NCBI GenBank assembly: GCA_964494505.1
Contig: CAZBRO010000021.1
Location: forward strand, 1 to 64,000
Origin: CAIYRG01 sp964494505
Lineage (GTDB): Bacteria > Pseudomonadota > Alphaproteobacteria > Micropepsales > Micropepsaceae
Direction of reading: 5' to 3'
DNA length: 64,000 nucleotides
Below the pieces are notes generated by a model. That model did no database searches and had not been told where the DNA came from. It was given only the letters and a program-made list of their open reading frames with translations. The position numbers and the translations under genes were made by a program. Shown here piece after piece: positions 57,982-64,000 of this stretch; the first letter of the stretch is position 1, and every line of letters begins with the position of its first letter.

Positions 57982-58482
57982 TTACGGCTGGCTCGCAAGC
58001 CTGAGCTCGCGGGCCCGCGCGAGGATCGCGTTTTCGAGCTTGATTCCGGTGTCGTTGTTGACCGCGGCGTCCGTCCAGCCATTGGCGGCCCGAATCTGGC
58101 GGAAGACGCTGACCTTGACCGCATCCGCCCGAAGCCGCTTGTCGAGGATATAGACCGTGACCTTCATGTGCTCGTCGGGCTTTTCGGGCGCGGCATACCA
58201 GTCGCTGATGACGACCCCGCCTACCGGATCGGCCGAGGCCAGCGGCATGAAGTTCAGCGTGTCGAGCGTCGCGCGCCAGAGATAGGAGTTGACCCCGAGC
58301 TGCGGCATGTCGGCCGCCTGCTGATCGTCGCTGGAACCGCCACCGAACGGCCAGAACCAGGAACCGCTGCTGCTGGAGTTGCTCGTGCTGGTGCTCGTGG
58401 TTGGCGCCATCGTCTGCTCCGTATTGTCGGAACTGCACGCGGCTAACAAACACGCAATCGCGGCCAGGGTGATAATCCTCAT
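57982..58482 (-). CDS. DUF3576 domain lipoprotein
   Basis: 166 residues from the ATG at 58482. The signal RIITLAAIACLLAACSSDNT has lipobox LLAAC (Cys16). A Ser/Thr/Asn linker and GSWFWPFGGG precede the DUF3576 domain: PQLGVNSYLWRATLDTLNFM, PLASADPVGGVVISDWYAAP and KVTVYILDKRLRADAVKVSV followed by the C-terminal helix. DUF3576 is a small outer-membrane lipoprotein family, found near leuS in Alphaproteobacteria. The function is unknown. It lies upstream of leuS on the same strand and may share the operon. Confidence 0.88.
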   Translation of the reverse strand: MRIITLAAIACLLAACSSDNTEQTMAPTTSTSTSNSSSSGSWFWPFGGGSSDDQQAADMPQLGVNSYLWRATLDTLNFMPLASADPVGGVVISDWYAAPEKPDEHMKVTVYILDKRLRADAVKVSVFRQIRAANGWTDAAVNNDTGIKLENAILARARELRLASQP

Positions 58483-58650
58483 CGAGTCGTCCTTATGCAC
58501 GCCGGTAACCGCCGGCTGATGTCCCCGCACCGGCCAGCCCCGGGTGGCTCAAGCCCCTAAGCCCCATTGGAAGCGGCTTATAATCAGGAGGGCAGGCGCA
58601 CGCAACAAGCGAGGAACCGCTGCCGGCGGCCGCACCGTCTCGCACGCCTT

Positions 58651-60132
58651 TTATTTCCCGGCTGCCTTCTCGGCCGCTGTCGGACAGTCGCCCGCGGAGC
58701 GGACGAAAGGCCACAGCAAACCCTTCTCGCAGGACGCCGCCGAAGCTTGCGGTGCTTGCGTGTTGGTCTGGGCTGGCGCTTGCGGGACTTGTGCGGTTTG
58801 TGCCGCCGCGCGCGAATCCGCCGGTGTCGCGTTCACTTTCACGACCGGCGAAGCGGCCGGCGCGCCGCCATAGACACCGGTTTCGCCAGCTTTCTTTTCC
58901 GCGTTGGTCAGGCACTCGCCATCGGAGCGGACAAACGGCCACAGCCAGCTTCTCTCGCAAGATGTGCTCTGAGCCGGAGCCTGAGCCTGCATTGGTTGTG
59001 CGACTGGCCGCGGCTGGGGCTGGGGCGCAGCTGCCGGGGCCGCGCTTACCTGGGGAGCAGCCGGCGCGGGCCGAATCTCACTCGTCGTTCCCGTCTTTTT
59101 GTCCGCTGCAGTCGGGCAGTCGCCGGCTTCCCGCACGAACGGCCACAGCCAGCTTTTCTCGCAGGATGAATTCTGCGCCGGAGCCTGAGCCTGCACCTGT
59201 ACTGGTTGTGCGGCTGGCTGCGGCTGTGGCGCGCTCGCCGGGGCCGCGCTCACCTGGGGAGCCGCCGGAGCGGGCCTAAGCTCGCTCATCGCGCCCGTCT
59301 TCTTTTCCGCTGCGGTCGGGCAATCGCCCGATTCCCGCACGAAGGGCCACAGCCAGCTTCTTTCGCAAGATGCCGCAGGCGCCGGGGCAGGAGGCGGCGG
59401 GGCAGGAGGCGGCGGGGCAGGAGGTTGTGGGTTTGCCACGGCCGCCGCTGCGGGCTGCGCCGGCATGGCGCTGACCGGAGCCGCCGCCGGAGCAAGGCTC
59501 GCCGTCGTCGCGCCCGCCTTTTTTTCGTTCCCGGTCGGGCAGTCGCCGGCTTCCCGCACGAATGGCCACAGCCAGCTTCGTTCGCAGGACGCCACCGGAG
59601 CCGGGGCCTGAGGACCCATCGCCGACTGCGCCGGGGTCAGACTGACTTGTGTAACCGGCGGAGTAGCGGCCGCTCCGCCATAAACACCGGTCTTGCCTTC
59701 CTTCTTCTCATCGGCCGTCAGGCAATCGCCAGGCTCCCGGTTGAACGGCCACAGGATGCCTTTGTGGCAATTCGCGTCGGCATCCCGGAATGTCGAGGGC
59801 CCGCCGCCGAAGATGGAGGTGGGAATCAGCGCGCCGCCATCATTGGTGACGGCAGGCGTTCCTGTCGCGGCCGGGGCTGTTGCCGTTGCGCTTGCGCTTG
59901 GCGTTGTGACCGATGCCGGAATATCGGCGGCCTTGATGGCGCTGACATCGATATTGGTATTGATCGGACCGGTGTAGACGCCGCTCTTCCCGGCGGCAAT
60001 TTCCGCATCCGTCAAACAATCGCCATTCACCCGCACATAGGGCCAGAGCAGGCCTTTGGTGCAATCGGCCGCGAAGGCCGATCCTCCGCTTGCCAGGAGA
60101 GCTAAACTCGCAACCAACAGGGCTCTACGCAT
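58651..60132 (-). CDS. Secreted protein with seven C-x14-C 'LWPF' repeats
   Basis: 493 residues from the ATG at 60132, with a signal peptide (RRALLVASLALLASGGSAFA). The mature chain contains seven near-identical 26-32-residue units beginning at residues 24, 122, 183, 256, 324, 392 and 468. Each follows the pattern C-[ETH]-[KR]-[GS]-x-L-W-P-[FY]-x-R-x-x-G-[DE]-C-[LP]-T, with Cys-x14-Cys (14 Cys in all), then a KK/EK-rich end. Units 1, 2 and 6 also end GVYTG/GVYGG. Pro/Ala/Gln-rich linkers separate them, two of them nearly identical. I do not recognise the repeat; disulfide-bonded mini-domains displayed in the envelope are a plausible reading, function unknown. Its minus-strand frame continues upstream without a gene. 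Confidence 0.85.
   Translation of the reverse strand: MRRALLVASLALLASGGSAFAADCTKGLLWPYVRVNGDCLTDAEIAAGKSGVYTGPINTNIDVSAIKAADIPASVTTPSASATATAPAATGTPAVTNDGGALIPTSIFGGGPSTFRDADANCHKGILWPFNREPGDCLTADEKKEGKTGVYGGAAATPPVTQVSLTPAQSAMGPQAPAPVASCERSWLWPFVREAGDCPTGNEKKAGATTASLAPAAAPVSAMPAQPAAAAVANPQPPAPPPPAPPPPAPAPAASCERSWLWPFVRESGDCPTAAEKKTGAMSELRPAPAAPQVSAAPASAPQPQPAAQPVQVQAQAPAQNSSCEKSWLWPFVREAGDCPTAADKKTGTTSEIRPAPAAPQVSAAPAAAPQPQPRPVAQPMQAQAPAQSTSCERSWLWPFVRSDGECLTNAEKKAGETGVYGGAPAASPVVKVNATPADSRAAAQTAQVPQAPAQTNTQAPQASAASCEKGLLWPFVRSAGDCPTAAEKAAGK
59384..59428 (-). repeat. 15-bp tandem repeat within the repeat-protein gene
   Basis: The 15-base unit GGGGCAGGAGGCGGC occurs twice in full (59384-59398 and 59399-59413), followed by a partial third copy. 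On the coding strand it encodes PPAPPPPAP-type linker residues. Copy number is likely to vary between strains. Confidence 0.8.
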
Positions 60133-60285
60133 CGGAGATTCTCCACCGGGTTCTCGCACGCGCTTTCGCGCGGGCTTGACCCGCCCCTTTATACTGCGCG
60201 CCAACGATTTCGCAACGGAGCGCGCTTGCCCGCGCCGCGAACCAAGCGTTAGTGATGAAACCAGCGATTCGCGAGTGCAACTCGA

Positions 60286-61497
60286 ATGAGGCGATTCCCT
60301 AGAGTTTCCGCGCTGCTGTTCGCGGCTTGCGTTGCAGCCTTTCCCGCGCGCGCGGCTGAAGATTCCGGAGGGCTCGCCGACGCGCTGGCGCTTTCGCCCC
60401 CGGAGTTCGACATTGGCGACATCGAGGTGCGGCTCGGCGGATTTCTTGGCGGCGCGCTGTTCGATGCGCACCAATCCGGCGGACCGGCTTTGCCGGGCAA
60501 CTACGATGATGCGCGTTCGAGCGGCGAGGCCCGCGGCAATATCCGGGCGCAGCGCATTTTCGACAACGGGCTGATCCTCGGCGCGGGCGGACAATTCCTG
60601 CTCTATCACGACACGCTGTCGGGCGATCAATACGGCAATGATTTTGTCGAGAAGGCTTTCATTTTCGCGCAAACGGGATTTGGCCGCGTCGAGTTGGGCG
60701 AACAGGATGGCGCGGCCTACACGCTGGGCCTCACCGGCCCGATCACCAACGATGCGGTCACGCTCGAAAACCATACGATCTCGCTGTTCCACGATCCGGT
60801 TGCGCAGGTGAATTTCGGACGGAGCTTCCAGCCGGTCGCCGCGGTCCAGTCGGCGTCCAATTTCGCCAAGATCGGCTACATATCCCCGCGGCTGCTGGGC
60901 ATCCAGATCGGCGCGTCCTTCACGCCGGAAGCCGTGCGCGCGCCGCTTCCCTTCATGGGAAATCCCAGCGATGCGGCGAACCAGCAGCAGGACATCTGGG
61001 AGGCCGCCATCAACTACACAGGCTATGTTTCCGATCTCGCGCTCGGGCTGTCGGCGGGCTATGCGCATGGCACGCTGAAGAACGGCGTGGCCGGTTTCGA
61101 CGGGGTGTACGATTGGGCCTTGGGCGCGGAGCTCGCCTATATGGTGTCCGATGTACGGCTGTCCGTGGGCGGCGCCTATCGCGACACCAATGCCGACCGG
61201 TTCCAGATCGATCAGGTGCTCACCAACAGCCACACCCGCGCAACGCATCTTTCGGCGACGGCGGAATGGCGGTCCTGGATCGCCGGCGCGGAATATTCGC
61301 TCGCCCAGGAGACCGGCCCGGCCGATTTCGACATTTACGGCTATCAGCTATCGGGCGGATACAAGGTCAACGACAATCTTCAGCTGACCCTTGGCTGGCA
61401 ATGGTACGACTACCGGCGCAATCTCGGCGCCTTCTACAATGGCTCGCCGCGCCTCGACATGAACGCCGGATTCCTGGCGCTCACCTATGAGCTTTGA
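60286..61497 (+). CDS. Gram-negative porin family protein
   Basis: 403 residues with a signal peptide (SALLFAACVAAFPARAAE). Beta-barrel strands alternate with turns (EVRLGGFLGGALFDAHQSGG, NGLILGAGGQFLLYHDTLSG, DWALGAELAYMVSDVRLSVG) and the protein ends in the outer-membrane pattern NAGFLALTYEL with a C-terminal aromatic-rich strand. The FGRVELGEQDGAAYTLGLTG segment matches the L3 constriction region of general porins (Porin_4/Omp2-like). It diffuses small solutes through the outer membrane. It diverges from the seven-repeat gene; its 3' end overlaps the ThiE-like gene by 13 bases. Confidence 0.88.
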   Translation: MRRFPRVSALLFAACVAAFPARAAEDSGGLADALALSPPEFDIGDIEVRLGGFLGGALFDAHQSGGPALPGNYDDARSSGEARGNIRAQRIFDNGLILGAGGQFLLYHDTLSGDQYGNDFVEKAFIFAQTGFGRVELGEQDGAAYTLGLTGPITNDAVTLENHTISLFHDPVAQVNFGRSFQPVAAVQSASNFAKIGYISPRLLGIQIGASFTPEAVRAPLPFMGNPSDAANQQQDIWEAAINYTGYVSDLALGLSAGYAHGTLKNGVAGFDGVYDWALGAELAYMVSDVRLSVGGAYRDTNADRFQIDQVLTNSHTRATHLSATAEWRSWIAGAEYSLAQETGPADFDIYGYQLSGGYKVNDNLQLTLGWQWYDYRRNLGAFYNGSPRLDMNAGFLALTYEL

Positions 61498-62102
61498 ATC
61501 GGAATCAGGGCTTCGATCGCGGCGATGCCGGTGAAGCCGAAGAGGCGCGCCACATTCGCGGCATTGACGCCCCCGAGCGCGTAAACCGGCACGGGTGAGT
61601 CAACGGCGATGAAGCGGGCGCGGGCAGCACCCAAGCCTGCACGTTCGGCATGGCTCGACGTCGGGAACACGGGCGCCAGCAGGACCGCGTCCGCGCCGGC
61701 GCGCGCCGCTTGCGCAACCCCGCGCATCGAATGAGCGGCGGCGGTGATCAGCCAGCTTGGATGCAGCGCGCGGATATGAGCGGCCTCACGAAGACGCGCT
61801 TCGGCCAGATGCAGCCCGCCCGCACCGATGCGCGCGGCGAGTTCGGCGTCTCCTGCGATCAGCAGGCAAAGCCCACGGGCGCGCGCGATTGCAGCGAGCG
61901 TTTCGGCAAGTTTCACCCGTTCGTCGGTGCTTCTGTGGCGCAGGATGATGGCGGCGCCCTTCGGCAGAGCACGCACGGCCGCTGCCGGATCGGGGAGCCG
62001 TTCTTCGTCGGTCATCAGGATCAGAGGCGGCAAATGCGGGAAACGCGCGTTGAGGGCAGAGGCCGCCCTTGCTAGTTTCGCGCGCGCTAACGCCGATGCC
62101 AT
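61485..62102 (-). CDS. ThiE/TenI-like thiamine phosphate synthase domain protein
   Basis: 205 residues from the ATG at 62102. A (beta/alpha)8 barrel of the thiamine monophosphate synthase/TenI type: FPHLPPLILMTDEERLPDPA, GAAIILRHRSTDERVKLAET, LLIAGDAELAARIGAGGLHL, SAHSMRGVAQAARAGADAVL-like stretch and PVFPTSSHAERAGLG, ending PVYALGGVNAANVARLFGF and GIAAIEAL. It would join HMP-PP and THZ-P, or act as a TenI-like aromatase; the subgroup is not certain, so no symbol is given. Its start overlaps that of yggS on the opposite strand by seven bases. Confidence 0.82.
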   Translation of the reverse strand: MASALARAKLARAASALNARFPHLPPLILMTDEERLPDPAAAVRALPKGAAIILRHRSTDERVKLAETLAAIARARGLCLLIAGDAELAARIGAGGLHLAEARLREAAHIRALHPSWLITAAAHSMRGVAQAARAGADAVLLAPVFPTSSHAERAGLGAARARFIAVDSPVPVYALGGVNAANVARLFGFTGIAAIEALIPIQSS

Positions 62103-62824
62103 TCGTGACCTCCGAACATCCACCCATATCTTCCGATACAGAAGCGAATCTCAAGGCCGTTCTCGCCCGCATCGAGGCGGCGCGAAAGGCGGCCATCGCG
62201 CCTGCGGATGCGGTGCATCTCGTTGCCGTCAGCAAGGGGCATGAAGAAGACCGCGTTCTGCCGGTGCTGGAAGCCGGTCAGCGTCTGTTCGGCGAAAACC
62301 GCGTGCAGGAGGCGAGGCGGAAATGGCCCGCTTTGCGCGCGCGCTTTCCCGATGTGAAGCTGCATCTGATCGGGCCGCTGCAGACCAACAAGGTGAGGGA
62401 CGCGCTCGAAAGTTTCGATTGCATCCAGTCGCTGGACCGGCCGCGGCTCGCCGATGCGCTGAAGGCGGAGTTCGACAAGAGCGGGAAATCCGTGCCGCTG
62501 TTCGTGGAAGTGAACACCGGCGAAGAAGCGCAAAAGGCCGGAATTCCTCCCAAGGAGACGCTTGGCTTCGTGCGGCATTGCCGCGACGGGCTTGGGCTGC
62601 CGGTGATCGGGCTGATGTGCATTCCACCGCAGGGCGAGGAGCCGGCGCTGCATTTCGCGCTGCTGCAGAAGCTCGGCCGGGAATGCGGGCTCGCCGCGCT
62701 CAGCATGGGCATGAGCGATGATTTCGAAACCGCCATCGGCTTCGGCGCGACTCATGTGCGCGTCGGCACGGCGATTTTCGGGGAACGCGGCGCCTCGCCA
62801 AGCTCCGCCCATGTCGACGGATGA
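62096..62824 (+). CDS. yggS: YggS/PROSC family PLP homeostasis protein
   Basis: 242 residues from the ATG at 62096, the conventional length. The PLP-binding Lys is in VHLVAVSKGHEEDRVLPVLE. Further signatures are FGENRVQEARRKWPALR, LHLIGPLQTNKVRDALE, SLDRPRLADAL, LFVEVNTGEEAQKAGIP, GLMCIPPQGEEPALHFALL, and the phosphate-binding LSMGMSDDFETAIGFGATHV followed by RVGTAIFGER. It regulates pyridoxal phosphate and amino-acid homeostasis. The start is contained in the opposite-strand start region of the ThiE-like gene, leaving no intergenic promoter space. Confidence 0.94.
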   Translation: MPFVTSEHPPISSDTEANLKAVLARIEAARKAAIAPADAVHLVAVSKGHEEDRVLPVLEAGQRLFGENRVQEARRKWPALRARFPDVKLHLIGPLQTNKVRDALESFDCIQSLDRPRLADALKAEFDKSGKSVPLFVEVNTGEEAQKAGIPPKETLGFVRHCRDGLGLPVIGLMCIPPQGEEPALHFALLQKLGRECGLAALSMGMSDDFETAIGFGATHVRVGTAIFGERGASPSSAHVDG

Positions 62825-62846
62825 GGCTGGGCTTTAGGACAATCGG

Positions 62847-63626
62847 CTAATCGATCGTGCGTGCGCGCGGCGCATAGCGGTGCAGCATGGCGCCGTTCTC
62901 CGACAGCCACGCCTGACTCCCGTCGATGTCCGGCACCAGCAATTCGACCAGCCGCCAGAACCGCGGCCGGTGATTGAGCTCGCGCAAATGCGCGACCTCA
63001 TGGGCCACCACGTAATCGAGCACGCGCGGCGGCGCGAGCACCAGCCGCCACGAGAACGAAAGGCTCCTCGCCGACGAGCACGAACCCCAGCGGCTGGACG
63101 TATCGCGGATGGTGATGCGCTTCGGGCGCACGCCCAGCACCGCAGCATATTCCTCCACTCGCTCTTCGATCCTGCGGCGTGCTTCGCGCTTCAGCCAATC
63201 CAGCAGCCGGCGCGGCGCATGCTCGGGCCGCCCCGATACGCGGATGGTCGGGCGAACATTGTCGCGGTCGATCCAAACCGGCGCGCCTTTGCCGTCGCCT
63301 AGACGAATACCATATTCGATTCCCCGGAACAGAACCGTCGAGCCGATATCGAGTTGAACCGGCGCGGGCACGTGGGCAAGGCGGCCCGCGATCCAATCTT
63401 TCTCTTTCCGCGCGAAATCGAGCGCACGATCGAACGAGCGCGACGAGGGCGCGACCACACACACTTCACCGGTCGCGGGATCGACTTTCACGATGAAGCG
63501 GCGTGCGCGCGGATTGGTACGAAGAATCACTTCGACGGACTTGCCGTCGATCTTCAGCAATTCGCGCTTGACGCGTTTGGCCGGTTTATTCGCGCTATCG
63601 CGGAATCGTTTCAGAATGCCCATCAT
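62847..63626 (-). CDS. SprT/YgjP-like (DUF45) zinc metalloprotease
   Basis: 259 residues. The N-terminal beta-rich half (RFIVKVDPATGEVCVVAPSS and others) leads to the conserved core IRDTSSRWGSCSSARSLSFS and WRLVLAPPRVLDYVVAHEVAHLRELNH: the HExxH zinc motif with the third ligand His in the following LNHRPRFWRLV. This is the M48-like DUF45/YgjP family of Alphaproteobacteria; substrates are unknown. It begins with two adjacent ATG codons and is transcribed towards yggS, ending 22 bases from its stop. Confidence 0.93.
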   Translation of the reverse strand: MMGILKRFRDSANKPAKRVKRELLKIDGKSVEVILRTNPRARRFIVKVDPATGEVCVVAPSSRSFDRALDFARKEKDWIAGRLAHVPAPVQLDIGSTVLFRGIEYGIRLGDGKGAPVWIDRDNVRPTIRVSGRPEHAPRRLLDWLKREARRRIEERVEEYAAVLGVRPKRITIRDTSSRWGSCSSARSLSFSWRLVLAPPRVLDYVVAHEVAHLRELNHRPRFWRLVELLVPDIDGSQAWLSENGAMLHRYAPRARTID

Positions 63627-63943
63627 CGAAAGTCCCCGACGCGACGCGAGACATGCTCGCGTTCACGCGTGTCGCCCATGTATGAACTGCGATTCGAACC
63701 GCCGGAGAACCGGCGCCAATCGTCTCGCCGGACGCCATTAAAGGGGTGCCCTCCGGCGCGCACAAGGGCAAAATTCGGGTTGCGGCGAAGTTTCTTAGGC
63801 GATTGAAAAAACAGCGGAATTCCTCAGCTTTTCGAAATTTTGGAAACGTCGTTCTTAATTTCGAACGATGTTCGATAAAAACCCGAAATTGCGCCCGTTT
63901 CAGGCCCCTGGCATAGAGGCGCGAGAAAGATCAGAATGATCCT
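63627..63943. other. Intergenic region, AT-richer, no gene called
   Basis: 317 bases between the DUF45 metalloprotease start and the gene entering at 63944. The middle part (about 63805-63890) is markedly more AT-rich than the surroundings and has short inverted stretches (TTCGAAATT, AATTTCGAACG, CGTTCTTAATTTCG), typical of a promoter region; no known motif is recognised. No open frame of note. Confidence 0.5.
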
Positions 63944-64000
63944 ATGAGCATCAGCACCAGCAAGGGCCAGGCTTTGGCTGGCATTTCCGATGCGGCCCCC
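63944..64000 (+). CDS. Start of an unidentified gene, cut by the window edge
   Basis: The ATG at 63944 opens a frame that stays open to the window end (19 codons, MSISTSKGQALAGISDAAP). The distance to the previous gene (317 bases, AT-rich) suits a promoter, but there is no strong ribosome site (AGAAAGATC is the best purine stretch, about 10 bases upstream). Too short to identify. Confidence 0.4.
   Translation, partial: MSISTSKGQALAGISDAAP

Noticed and set aside
60133..61248. Upstream continuation of the seven-repeat protein's frame to 61248
   Set aside because: This region is the porin gene on the other strand; the signal peptide at 60132 sets the real start.
1..64000. CRISPR arrays, rRNA, insertion sequences with transposases, plasmid origins
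   Set aside because: No regularly spaced direct repeats, no rRNA segments and no transposase or Rep-type proteins were seen.

Overview
The window is about 64 kb of GC-rich, densely packed bacterial chromosome. Several features point to an alphaproteobacterium: a RegB/RegA redox two-component pair, the PhyR-NepR-EcfG general stress module (known only from Alphaproteobacteria), a Ku/LigD end-joining pair, the leuS-lptE-holA order, SprT-like and rhomboid housekeeping genes, and TonB receptors beside M13 peptidases. A free-living or soil lineage close to Rhizomicrobium/Micropepsaceae or the Rhizobiales-Caulobacterales radiation is a guess. No rRNA, prophage, transposase or CRISPR array was seen.

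Layout. 1-8.4 kb: the 5' part of a tRNA-Ala(CGC), yggT-DUF167-folD, an ABC exporter with a SCO copper chaperone, a DUF4142 lipoprotein, regB-regA and an amino-acid permease. 8.6-18.6 kb: an accessory-looking block of exported redox proteins. It holds a small cytochrome c, a Tat-exported thiamine-diphosphate enzyme, an orphan amino-acid binding protein, a Tat-exported flavin amine oxidase, two paralogous secreted beta-sandwich proteins around two small membrane proteins, a three-module carboxypeptidase-regulatory/haem c/beta-propeller protein and an exported metallo-beta-lactamase-fold hydrolase. 18.9-33 kb: fadE, then NHEJ (ligD, ku) and the general stress island (phyR, nepR, ecfG, a PhyK-type kinase and many small stress-type membrane proteins). 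These genes are tied together by perfect GGAAC-N16/17-CGTT EcfG promoters. 33-45 kb: a TonB receptor diverging from three tandem ModA-like binding proteins, an Rrf2 regulator, a MacAB-TolC-type efflux operon and two IalB-like proteins. 45-64 kb: an M13 peptidase, two rhomboid proteases, PilZ and PAS proteins, hisF, holA-lptE-leuS, a DUF3576 lipoprotein, an unusual seven-repeat secreted protein, a porin, a ThiE-like protein, yggS and a SprT-type metalloprotease.

Most notable observations. (1) ligD is split into two reading frames at a run of nine A that contains the dnaX-type slippery heptamer; a -1 shift there rejoins a full-length enzyme. (2) A 165-nt composite element made of two different hairpins occurs twice in opposite orientation, one copy abutting the holA start codon. 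(3) A roughly 50-nt G/C palindromic element lies in frame inside two adjacent essential genes, leuS and lptE. (4) Six perfect EcfG promoters are visible, including a palindromic bidirectional one between ku and a small gene. (5) A secreted protein carries seven copies of a C-x14-C 'LWPF' repeat that I do not recognise. (6) The periplasmic redox block may be an undescribed oxidation system.

Limits: all assignments come from reading translated sequence by eye, without database searches. Promoters, terminators and the functions of unknown genes are predictions.
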